Assembly: GCF_900129785.1 (NCBI RefSeq)
Contig: NZ_FSRC01000001.1
Coordinates: forward strand, 1,736,001 to 1,800,000
DNA from: Algoriphagus halophilus
Lineage (GTDB): Bacteria; Bacteroidota; Bacteroidia; Cytophagales; Cyclobacteriaceae
Length of the DNA: 64,000 nt
Direction of reading: 5' to 3'
The translations under genes and the position numbers were made by a program. Below, one piece after another: positions 45,028 to 52,966 of this stretch. The notes beneath the pieces are model-generated. The model was not told the origin of the DNA. It saw only the letters and a list, made by a program, of their open reading frames with translations, and made no database searches. Position 1 is the stretch's first letter. The number at the start of each line of letters is the position of its first letter.

Positions 45028-45470
45028 GGTTGCAAAATCCTTCTATGGTAATTTATCTGGCCCAAATGGTAATTGAAATGACCATACAGATGGATCAAAA
45101 AGTATTCGTTAGTCATGGGTCTACCAAAGACCTCAATAGGATAATTCTTATTAATCAAGGTTTCATCCATCCCTTCTAAACTACTCACCATGATTCGTTT
45201 CAATTTGGTGATTTCATGTAATAATTCTGACTTAGGGACATCCTTTCCTGCAAATTCAAACTCACGGTCCCTCTTGTAGTCGAAACCGCCCAATTCATGT
45301 CCTACAAAAGCCTGAAGGTTCCCTAACAAATGAAGGCAGAGGTTCCCTCCCGAATTACTTATTTGATTTTCGGTCTCCCATAAAACCTTCTCATCAGTAT
45401 AAGCATCTATTTCCTTGTAAAGTCTATCTAAATCACGTTCAAAAAGTTTAATTAATTCATTCAATAACAT
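45024..45470 (-). CDS. DinB-like metal-dependent hydrolase-fold protein
   Basis: Four-helix-bundle protein of 148 residues without signal peptide. Three histidines fit the DinB/YfiT metal triad: one in the NLCLHLLGNL segment near residue 47 and two in HLYGHFNYHLGQINYHR near the C-terminus. Proteins of this fold include thiol transferases and unknowns; DUF1572-type length and pattern match. It is probably a small stress or detoxification enzyme, but the substrate is unknown. It lies 15 bases downstream of the muramidase gene on the same strand. Confidence 0.8.
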   Translation of the reverse strand: MLLNELIKLFERDLDRLYKEIDAYTDEKVLWETENQISNSGGNLCLHLLGNLQAFVGHELGGFDYKRDREFEFAGKDVPKSELLHEITKLKRIMVSSLEGMDETLINKNYPIEVFGRPMTNEYFLIHLYGHFNYHLGQINYHRRILQP

Positions 45471-45485
45471 TTAATTGGATTTTGG

Positions 45486-46307
45486 TTAAGAATATTTTTC
45501 GTAGGCAGCTGCCAATTTTATATCGTATTTATTTGCCGCAAACCCTGATCCATTATAGCATTTAGCAAAACCAGCCCAGTTCTTTTCTTTGAGAAATTGT
45601 AAGCAACCATAGGTCTTTATGTATTTTCCAAAGGCCTCTAAGTGATTCCGCTCATGTATTTGCATTTCATCTACAAATGCCTCTACACTTGGATATCCTA
45701 GCTTGGTGGCATGATAACCCATGATTTGGAAACTTCCCCAGGAAGCAGAAGAAAAAGCCGCAGACTTAATTCTTGGATCTACACCTAAGTTGATTGCTTT
45801 CTCTAAACGGTCATATTCCCGGGGGCCTGATAAATAGAATTTTTTTGTCCATTTTTTATACAAAATGTCCTGATTATCAATATTGGAAAGTTCTGAAGGG
45901 TCTATTCCTCTAGCTTCTAATTGTCTCCAAAAAACATGGCCTTCAAAAAGTATTTTAGCCATACCATTGATCAAAAAGCCTCTTCCACTACTTTCTACCT
46001 CATTAACCGCTTTGACACAGCCTAATTCTAAATCGTATTGATTTGCAAAATTTATTAAGTCCTGTTCACCAAGAAATTTATTCCCAAATGCATGATTTGG
46101 ATTGGCTTTGGCTAGTAACAAAGTCCAAGTTTTGACGCCTACATTCCCATCCACTACCAAGTTGTTTTTAGATTGAAACTCTTTGACAGCTTGATCGGTC
46201 TGTAAACCAAAATATCCGGTTATTGGAAGTTGAAACCCAAGTTTTCCAAGAATCTCTTGTAAAAATAACACTGTAGTCCCCCTAGACTTGTATTTAACAG
46301 ATTGCAT
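45486..46307 (-). CDS. Endolysin-like N-acetylmuramidase with peptidoglycan-binding domain
   Basis: Protein of 273 residues. Residues about 8-70 form a peptidoglycan-binding type-1 domain (LGFQLPITGYFGLQTDQAVKEFQ and VDGNVGVKTWTLLL). Residues about 90-270 are a DUF3380/N-acetylmuramidase domain with a likely catalytic glutamate in NEVESSGRGF, and SSASWGSFQIMGYHA and CYNGSGFAANKYD. I see no signal peptide. This pairing is common in phage endolysins and in some effectors, yet no phage or secretion gene adjoins it. It could be exported by another route. Confidence 0.88.
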   Translation of the reverse strand: MQSVKYKSRGTTVLFLQEILGKLGFQLPITGYFGLQTDQAVKEFQSKNNLVVDGNVGVKTWTLLLAKANPNHAFGNKFLGEQDLINFANQYDLELGCVKAVNEVESSGRGFLINGMAKILFEGHVFWRQLEARGIDPSELSNIDNQDILYKKWTKKFYLSGPREYDRLEKAINLGVDPRIKSAAFSSASWGSFQIMGYHATKLGYPSVEAFVDEMQIHERNHLEAFGKYIKTYGCLQFLKEKNWAGFAKCYNGSGFAANKYDIKLAAAYEKYS

Positions 46308-46381
46308 GATCGTGCTTTTAAAAATAAAAAGTATATCAATTTACCTGAAGTACTTTAGAAATACAATCTGAATTCAAGAAC

Positions 46382-47767
46382 TTAGGGATCAATGACATTT
46401 CTTCGATTACCAAATTTCCCCTTGTTCGTTTTTTCCTGAGGAGGCTTAGCTCCTGAATGTTCTTTGGTTTTTGCAGATTCCACTTTTTGCCCAGAAGGGG
46501 ATTTATCTTGTGCAGATTCCTGGTTTGACTTTTGTCGGGGAGGGAATTTCTTTTTTTGACCGGATTTTTTCTTGAAAGTCGGTTTACTTGTTTTATCAAA
46601 CTTCCTATTGGATTTAAAAGAGTCACCATTATATTCTGGGCCCTTTTCAAAGCCCTCCGGCAAAGGATTTTGAGTAATGGACATCCCAATTAACTTCTCG
46701 ATTCTAGCAAATTTTTGCTGATCCTTAGGGTTAACAAAAGTGATGGCCTCTCCCTCTTTATCTGCTCTGGCAGTTCTTCCTACCCGGTGAACGTAATCCT
46801 CTGGATCACTTGGCGTATCAAAGTTGATGACTAACTCTATTCCAACTACGTCTATCCCCCGGGAAATAATATCTGTTCCGATCAAGATCTTTACTGCTTT
46901 ATTTTTAAATGCGGACATGATCTTCTCCCGATCTACTTGTTCTAAGTCAGAATGAAATGCTTCCACATCAAAATGCTTTCGTAAGGCTTTATACAATCCT
47001 TTTACTTTTTCTTTAGTAGAAGCAAAAATGATTACTGCCTCAAAAGCTTTTTGAGAAAGTATATGTTTAACGAGTTCCTCTTTTTGTGTATCATAAACAG
47101 AATACATGGATTGAGAAACTCCCTCTGCTGTTTTTCCTAAAGCAATAGAAATTTCTTCAGGCTGCTTCAGTATTTTCATACTGAACTGACGGATTTTGGA
47201 AGGCATAGTAGCAGAGAAAAGAATAGTCTGCCGGTCCTTTGGGAGATAATTGACTATTTTAAGGATATCATCCGAAAAGCCCATATCCATCATGCGGTCT
47301 GCCTCATCCAAAATCAGATGTTGCAATGAACTTAAATCCATCTTACCACCTGCAAGAAGTGCAATTAACCTACCAGGCGTAGCTACAACAATCTCAGCAC
47401 CTGTTTCCAGAGCTTTCTTTTGCTGCTCCCAAACAATCCCATCTCCCCCTCCATAAATAGGAATAGAGCTAATTCCAAGGAAATAGGAAAAGCCTTGAAT
47501 TTGTTGGTCTATTTGAATTGCAAGTTCACGGGTGGGAGCTAATACAAGTGTATTAAGCTTTTCTGAACCTGATTTAGAAATTTTATTAAGCACAGGTAAA
47601 ATAAAAGCTGCAGTTTTTCCTGTTCCCGTTTGCGCACAAGCAATCAGGTCTTTATTTTCTAAAATAACAGGTATTGCTTTTTCTTGTATCGGTGTCGGGT
47701 TTTCAAAACCCATGGCATCTAGACCCTCCTGCAAGGAAGGTTCAAAATTAAAAGAAGAGAAATCCAA
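46382..47767 (-). CDS. DEAD-box RNA helicase (RhlE-like)
   Basis: ATP-dependent RNA helicase of 461 residues. Motifs in order are the Q motif (NPTPIQEKAIP), AQTGTGKT, PTRELA, TPGR, DEAD, SAT, and HRVGRTAR in the second domain. The C-terminal 90 residues are rich in Lys, Gln, Ser and Arg and of low complexity, as in RhlE and cold-shock helicases. The only plausible start is the TTG codon at 47765-47767 (minus strand); an in-frame stop lies just upstream. Likely roles are ribosome assembly or RNA decay. Confidence 0.93.
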   Translation of the reverse strand: MDFSSFNFEPSLQEGLDAMGFENPTPIQEKAIPVILENKDLIACAQTGTGKTAAFILPVLNKISKSGSEKLNTLVLAPTRELAIQIDQQIQGFSYFLGISSIPIYGGGDGIVWEQQKKALETGAEIVVATPGRLIALLAGGKMDLSSLQHLILDEADRMMDMGFSDDILKIVNYLPKDRQTILFSATMPSKIRQFSMKILKQPEEISIALGKTAEGVSQSMYSVYDTQKEELVKHILSQKAFEAVIIFASTKEKVKGLYKALRKHFDVEAFHSDLEQVDREKIMSAFKNKAVKILIGTDIISRGIDVVGIELVINFDTPSDPEDYVHRVGRTARADKEGEAITFVNPKDQQKFARIEKLIGMSITQNPLPEGFEKGPEYNGDSFKSNRKFDKTSKPTFKKKSGQKKKFPPRQKSNQESAQDKSPSGQKVESAKTKEHSGAKPPQEKTNKGKFGNRRNVIDP

Positions 47768-47976
47768 TGGTTGGTATGATTTTCAAAGTGTAAAAAACTG
47801 GTAAACAATCAGTTTAATTAATGTAAATATAAGCCAATATTACGTATAAAGGCAAAATAGGCTTTTTACTTTAGAATCTTCCAGAATTCGCAAAATATAA
47901 ATTGTATCCAGTGAAAAACTGGAATCATTACATCATTTTGAGTTATATTTCTAATAAATCTCTAAAAAGATAAATC

Positions 47977-49053
47977 ATGAATAGCTATCTATTTAAGCTG
48001 TTACCTAAGCTCTTGTTTGTACTCCTGTCCTTCTTCCAAATCATCCTTGTGACTGGTCAGACATTTCAGATTAAAGGAAGAATATTGGATGCTGATACCA
48101 AGGAGTTTTTAGATGGAGTAAGTGTGACACTTCGTGGAACAGCATTTGGAGAGATTTCAACTAAAGGCGGGAATTTTATGCTCAACCAGGTAGTGGGAGA
48201 TAAATACACTTTAGCCTTGAATCTACCAGGCTATAACAAATTTGAGCAGAATCTTAACCTAAAAGAGGATCTGGATTTAGGAGATCTTTACATGGTCAAA
48301 TTTGGAGCTGAAGGTTCAGGTGCTGCTCTGCAAAAAACGATTCGAGCCAACAATATCACGAACCTGTTTAATGACCGCCCCAATATGATTGGAGGGAATA
48401 TGGTGTATGGAATTCCTCCTGAACCCAAAAAACTGGAAGGGAATAACTACTTGGACTTGAAATGGAATAGCGCTTCCCTCCTGCTCTACAGGGATCAACA
48501 GGTATTGGAAGGCTTTAGGGTACGCTATAATATCGTATCCAATATGTTTGAATTGATGGAGCCTGAGAATAATCTTGTATCCGTCATGCCTGGACTCCGG
48601 ATCCAAAATTTTGTCTGGGTGGATTCTACGTATAAAGTTCCCCGATATTTTGTCAATGGAATGGATTTCAAAGATGAAGGTGCTCCAATTGCTGGCTTTT
48701 TTGAAGTTTTAGTGGATGGAGAATTACCGCTCATGAGAAGAACGATGGCAGTTTTCAAAGAATCTAATTATAATTCAGCTTTGATGGTTGGAAATAGAAA
48801 TGACCAAATCATTAAAAGGAATGTGTACTATTACTTGAAAGGTCAAGATGTAATAGAAGTCCCAAAAGGACGTAAAAAAATATTTGCCTTGTTTGGAGAT
48901 CAAGCAGAGGAGATGGCGAATTATACCAATGATAACAGTATTGACTTGAAAGAACCCAGTGGATTATTTCAATTGTTCACCTATTATAATTCTAAATTCC
49001 CCGGATTTAGGCCAATTATGACGCAATTGTTAGATGATACAGATACCAATTAA
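47977..49053 (+). CDS. Exported protein with carboxypeptidase-D-like regulatory domain
   Basis: Protein of 358 residues with a signal peptide (LLFVLLSFFQIILVTG, cut near residue 27). It contains one CPD-like domain (about 30-110: GRILDADTKEFLDGVSVTLRG), then an uncharacterised beta-rich region with RFVWVDSTYKVPRYFVNGMDF-type stretches. The following part is conserved-looking in neighbours of this kind but I cannot assign it. It is 23 bases before the gamma-glutamyltransferase-like gene on the same strand, so the three genes 47977-52453 probably act together in the periplasm. Confidence 0.75.
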   Translation: MNSYLFKLLPKLLFVLLSFFQIILVTGQTFQIKGRILDADTKEFLDGVSVTLRGTAFGEISTKGGNFMLNQVVGDKYTLALNLPGYNKFEQNLNLKEDLDLGDLYMVKFGAEGSGAALQKTIRANNITNLFNDRPNMIGGNMVYGIPPEPKKLEGNNYLDLKWNSASLLLYRDQQVLEGFRVRYNIVSNMFELMEPENNLVSVMPGLRIQNFVWVDSTYKVPRYFVNGMDFKDEGAPIAGFFEVLVDGELPLMRRTMAVFKESNYNSALMVGNRNDQIIKRNVYYYLKGQDVIEVPKGRKKIFALFGDQAEEMANYTNDNSIDLKEPSGLFQLFTYYNSKFPGFRPIMTQLLDDTDTN

Positions 49054-49076
49054 TCAACCACCATATACCTTGTTTC

Positions 49077-50945
49077 ATGAAAAAAATATACTTGATTGCC
49101 CTGATTTTCACCGCTTTGAACGTGAAGGGACAGGGACTTCCCGGTTTAGGAGCAGGCACTACACCCAATAACAAACCTATTCTACATGGGAAAAACTGGG
49201 TGGCCATCACGGGTAAACCATTAGGTGCAACCGCTGGAGCCAGCATTTTCCAACAAGGAGGAAATGCCGTGGATGCAGCATGTGCCATGATTGCGGCAAC
49301 TTCCACCATGTGGGACGTCTTGTCTTGGGGCGGAGAAACCCAAGCGCTGATCTATCATCCTATTGAAAAGAAAGTGATTGCTATCAATGCACTTGGATAT
49401 GCTCCTTCCGGAGCAACAGTGGATTTTTATAAATCCCAAGGGATGGATTATCCTCCTCAATTTGGTCCTTTGGCTGCTACGACACCAGGAACTCCCGGTG
49501 GAATTATGACCATGTTGGCAGAATATGGTACCATGAGTTTAGAACAAATCTTAAAACCATCCATGGAATTGGCAAAGGGGTATCCCATCGAGGCACAAAC
49601 AGCAAATGCGATGGAGGCACAAAAGGCTAGAATCAAAGGATGGCCCTATTCTAAAAAGATTTTCTTACCTCATTTAGGAGAAGAAAGAGAAGCTCCTTCC
49701 CCAGGAGAGATTTTTGTGCAAGAAGATTTATACCAGACTCTTTCCAAATTGGTTGAAGCTGAAAAAGAAGCTTTAGCTGCAGGAAAATCAAGAAAAGAGG
49801 CTATTTATGCTGCCTATGACCGATTTTACAAGGGGGACATTGCCAAAGAAATTGTAAGAGGAACTCGGGAGCAAGGTGGACTTTTTACCGAGGAAGATTT
49901 GGCTAACTGGACTGTAAAGATTGAAGAACCTCTTCATGTCAATTACAAGGGAATTGATGTATATAAATTGCAGGAATGGACGCAAGGTCCGGCTTTGCTT
50001 CAATCGTTGAATATTCTGGAAAACTTTGACCTGAAGTCAATGGGTTATAATTCGGCTAATTACATCCATACGGTTTATCAAGCAATGAATTTGGCGTTTG
50101 CTGACAGGGATTTCTATTATGGTGACCCGGCATTTGTAGATTCTCCCATGGAAGGATTATTGTCAAAGGAGTATGCCAAAGAAAGAGCCAAGCTAATCGG
50201 AGATGTAAATGATCCAACCATCACTGCTGGAGATCCTTATCCTTTTCAGGGAGAAACCAACCCCTATTTAGATATTTTGAATAAAAACAAAGCTTCCATT
50301 GCCGCACTTGATCCTTCCCAATTCAATAGTACCTTGGATGAGCAATTTATAGCAGACTTTCAAAGTGGTACCACTTCTGTGGAAACTGCTGATGCAGAGG
50401 GCTGGGTAGTTTCTGTTACTCCAAGTGGTGGATGGGTTCCTGCGGTCGTGGCTGGAAATACAGGAGTTGGGCTATCCCAAAGAATGCAGAGTTTTGTTTT
50501 GGATGAAAACCTGAACCCATATAATCTACCTGAACCTGGAAAGAGACCAAGAGTAACCCTGACTCCTAGTTTAGCTATGAAAGATGGAAAGCCAATGTTG
50601 GCCTTCGCAGTACAAGGAGGCGACTCGCAGGATCAAAATCTATTGCAACTTTTCTTGAACATCGTAGAGTTTGATATGGATGTACAAGAAGCTACAGAAG
50701 CAGCAAATTTCAACTCGTATCAAATGCAAAGCTCTTTCGGAGATCATGAGGTAAGACCAGGAGCTATGGTGTTGAGAAAAGACACCCCAGACTGGATCAA
50801 TAAAGAACTTTCAAGAAAAGGATATAAACTGGAATTATGGAATAAAACTTCAGGCCCATTAAATGCCATCTGGTTTGACTGGAAACATGGTAGTTTCTGG
50901 GGAGGATCCAGTGACTACGGGGATGATTATGGCATCGCTTGGTAA
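49077..50945 (+). CDS. Gamma-glutamyltransferase-family Ntn hydrolase
   Basis: Exported self-processing hydrolase of 622 residues with signal peptide. The large-subunit start KPLGATAGASIFQQGGNAVDAA and the late FAVQGGDSQDQ region with a GG oxyanion loop are seen. The processing nucleophile should be the Thr in GTTSVETADAEGW; the usual TTH motif is TTS here, so the histidine next to the nucleophile is missing. That may mark a distinct substrate group (other gamma-glutamyl or acyl compounds). It lies with an M20 hydrolase, which fits peptide or glutathione-type breakdown in the periplasm. Confidence 0.85.
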   Translation: MKKIYLIALIFTALNVKGQGLPGLGAGTTPNNKPILHGKNWVAITGKPLGATAGASIFQQGGNAVDAACAMIAATSTMWDVLSWGGETQALIYHPIEKKVIAINALGYAPSGATVDFYKSQGMDYPPQFGPLAATTPGTPGGIMTMLAEYGTMSLEQILKPSMELAKGYPIEAQTANAMEAQKARIKGWPYSKKIFLPHLGEEREAPSPGEIFVQEDLYQTLSKLVEAEKEALAAGKSRKEAIYAAYDRFYKGDIAKEIVRGTREQGGLFTEEDLANWTVKIEEPLHVNYKGIDVYKLQEWTQGPALLQSLNILENFDLKSMGYNSANYIHTVYQAMNLAFADRDFYYGDPAFVDSPMEGLLSKEYAKERAKLIGDVNDPTITAGDPYPFQGETNPYLDILNKNKASIAALDPSQFNSTLDEQFIADFQSGTTSVETADAEGWVVSVTPSGGWVPAVVAGNTGVGLSQRMQSFVLDENLNPYNLPEPGKRPRVTLTPSLAMKDGKPMLAFAVQGGDSQDQNLLQLFLNIVEFDMDVQEATEAANFNSYQMQSSFGDHEVRPGAMVLRKDTPDWINKELSRKGYKLELWNKTSGPLNAIWFDWKHGSFWGGSSDYGDDYGIAW

Positions 50946-50998
50946 AAGTAACCCCATTATAGCCTTTCAATTCTTATCAACCAATCCATCTAAAAACA

Positions 50999-52453
50999 GT
51001 GAAAAAACACTATTTAAACCTTTTACTCCTACCAGCTCTGTTGGTAGGAGGTCCTGCCTTTGGGCAGAAAAAATCAAAGCCAAATCCCTTAAAACAAGAG
51101 GTAATCCAGTCTGTAGATGAGCGATATGTAGATCTTACAGATTTAAGTGATAAAATCTGGTCTTTTGAGGAAATCGCATTTAGAGAAACCCAGTCTGCAG
51201 GAGCACTTTCGGATTATGCCGAAAGTTTAGGATTCAAAGTCACTAGAGGAGTGGCAGAAATTCCTACCGCATTTGTAGCTGAATATGGCTCGGGGTCTCC
51301 TGTTATTGGAATCCTAGGAGAATTTGATGCCTTACCAGGACTTTCCCAAAACAAAGTCCCCTATAAGAGTCCATTGCATGAAGATGCTCCAGGACATGGG
51401 TGTGGGCATAACTTGTTTGGAGTTGCCTCACTTGGAGCTGCCGCTGCCATTAAAGATTTGATAGAGGAAGGTAAAATACAGGGTACCGTTAGATTCTATG
51501 GTACTCCAGCAGAAGAAAAATTCTTTGGCAAATTATGGATGATCAGAGCTGGGTTATTTGAAGATGTAGATGTGGTGATGGATTGGCATCCAGCTGCTGA
51601 AACCAAAACAGCTGTTCAAAAGGGCTTGGCATTAGTGGATTTCCAAGTTGAATTTACCGGCCAAGCAGCGCATGCGGCTGCCGATCCATGGAATGGAAGA
51701 AGTGCTTCTGATGCATTGGAATTATATACCACTGGAATAAATTATTACCGGGAACATATTAAGCCTACGGTACGGATTCATTACCATATCCAGGATGCAG
51801 GTCAGGTTGTCAATGTAGTTCCAGATTACAGCAGAATTTGGGTGAGGGTAAGGGACAGTAGTCGTGATGGATTGATGCCAGTATACGAGCAAGTCCAGAA
51901 AATGGCTGAAGGAGCCGCGATCATGGCAAATGTGGATTACAAGGTCAGTTTAATCTCTGGGATCCATGAGGTCTTGGTAAATAGAACAGGATCCGCTGCC
52001 CTCCAAAAGAATTTGGAGACTTTAGGGCCTATAACTTATACAGAAGAAGAGCAGGAATTTGCTAAGAAGATCCAAGAAGCTACAGGTAAACCCCAAATCG
52101 GATTGGTATCAACCATAGAACCCATGGAAGAAACTGCTGAACATAGCATGGGTGGAAGTACTGATGTTGGGGATGTAAGCTATGTAGTACCTACCATTCG
52201 ATTGTCAGCTACCACAGCTCCAAATGGAACTCCTTGGCATTCTTGGGCTGTCGTTGCAGCGGGAGGAATGTCCATAGGGCATAAAGGAATGGCCTATGCT
52301 GCTAAAGCTTTATCGATGACTATGGTGGATTTATTCCAAAATCCAGAACTAGTTGAAGCAGTAAAAGCGGATTTTAAAGAGCATTTAGGAGATTATGTCT
52401 ATGAAGGAATGATTCCAGCTGGACCTCCTCCTATTAATTCAAACTTACAATAA
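50999..52453 (+). CDS. Exported M20-family amidohydrolase (AbgB/HipO-like)
   Basis: Zinc peptidase-like enzyme of 484 residues with a signal peptide (LLLLPALLVGGPAFG, cut near residue 23). Family blocks are GEFDALPGLSQ, HEDAPGHGCGHNLFG (metal-binding HGCGH), YGTPAEEK with the general-base pair, and HAAADPWNGRSA. The pattern matches aminobenzoyl-glutamate or N-acyl amino-acid hydrolases. The frame begins at GTG (50999) and no ATG precedes the signal peptide. It follows the gamma-glutamyltransferase-like gene by 53 bases. Confidence 0.88.
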   Translation: MKKHYLNLLLLPALLVGGPAFGQKKSKPNPLKQEVIQSVDERYVDLTDLSDKIWSFEEIAFRETQSAGALSDYAESLGFKVTRGVAEIPTAFVAEYGSGSPVIGILGEFDALPGLSQNKVPYKSPLHEDAPGHGCGHNLFGVASLGAAAAIKDLIEEGKIQGTVRFYGTPAEEKFFGKLWMIRAGLFEDVDVVMDWHPAAETKTAVQKGLALVDFQVEFTGQAAHAAADPWNGRSASDALELYTTGINYYREHIKPTVRIHYHIQDAGQVVNVVPDYSRIWVRVRDSSRDGLMPVYEQVQKMAEGAAIMANVDYKVSLISGIHEVLVNRTGSAALQKNLETLGPITYTEEEQEFAKKIQEATGKPQIGLVSTIEPMEETAEHSMGGSTDVGDVSYVVPTIRLSATTAPNGTPWHSWAVVAAGGMSIGHKGMAYAAKALSMTMVDLFQNPELVEAVKADFKEHLGDYVYEGMIPAGPPPINSNLQ

Positions 52454-52463
52454 AATCTAAAAG

Positions 52464-52548
52464 AGGTTGTCTATTTAGTACCTTGGTTTTCCTATAGTTC
52501 GACGCTGTTCAATAGGACAATTCAAAGGGTATTAGACAACCTTTTTTT
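52464..52548 (+). repeat. Long imperfect hairpin with terminal AGGTTGTCTA repeat
   Basis: AGGTTGTCTA (52464-52473) pairs with TAGACAACCT (52533-52542), ten perfect bases, with further imperfect pairing inside (TACCTT/AAGGGTA, CCTAT/ATAGG), so most of the 79 bases fold into one stem. A T run follows on the plus strand. It can act as the terminator of the M20 gene, but is much longer than the other terminators here and may be a dispersed repeat. Confidence 0.6.
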
Positions 52549-52894
52549 ATGCTTCTACAAAACCTAAATCAATCATTTTTGAGCTGAATTGAGCAGGAAC
52601 TTCTACATAAATACGAACTCCTGTGGTACAGGTACATGCCAAACAAACAGCTGTTGGAGCCTCAGATTTAAACTTGAGTACTCGGGCATTCCTAATTCCC
52701 TCAGTTTGCAAATAATTGACCAGGTCTTTGCTAATTTGATTTTCGGAACCACCCTCTGGATTAATTGCCAGCCATGGATCCGCACAGCCTGTTTGGTTCC
52801 AGTAAAACTCCTTTCTGTTTTCATTGCCTTCAAGACAACTTTGAAAAACAAAAACAAAAGTGAAAAGAAGTAGAAAGATTTTGAGTTTACCCAT
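52547..52894 (-). CDS. Small cysteine-rich lipoprotein, unknown function
   Basis: Protein of 115 residues with a lipobox (FVFQSC, Cys20). The mature part includes CADPW and the cluster CLACTCTTG, with four further cysteines that may bind metal or form disulfides. I do not recognise the family. The stop codon lies in the T tail of the long hairpin, so transcription converges with the M20 gene. It is a plausible periplasmic or outer-membrane anchored protein. Confidence 0.72.
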   Translation of the reverse strand: MGKLKIFLLLFTFVFVFQSCLEGNENRKEFYWNQTGCADPWLAINPEGGSENQISKDLVNYLQTEGIRNARVLKFKSEAPTAVCLACTCTTGVRIYVEVPAQFSSKMIDLGFVEA

Positions 52895-52966
52895 TGCTTA
52901 TCCGATCAGTTTACGAGATACATCCAAGACGGAAATCGCAAAGGACTGTTAATTTTATGTTCGGAA

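Noticed and set aside
45486..46307. Prophage remnant suggested by the endolysin-like muramidase.
   Set aside because: No integrase, terminase, capsid or tail gene and no attachment repeats nearby; flanks are housekeeping genes.
46336..46689. A 117-residue open frame overlapping the helicase gene's 3' end.
   Set aside because: It reads the basic low-complexity helicase tail in another frame; the composition is an artefact.
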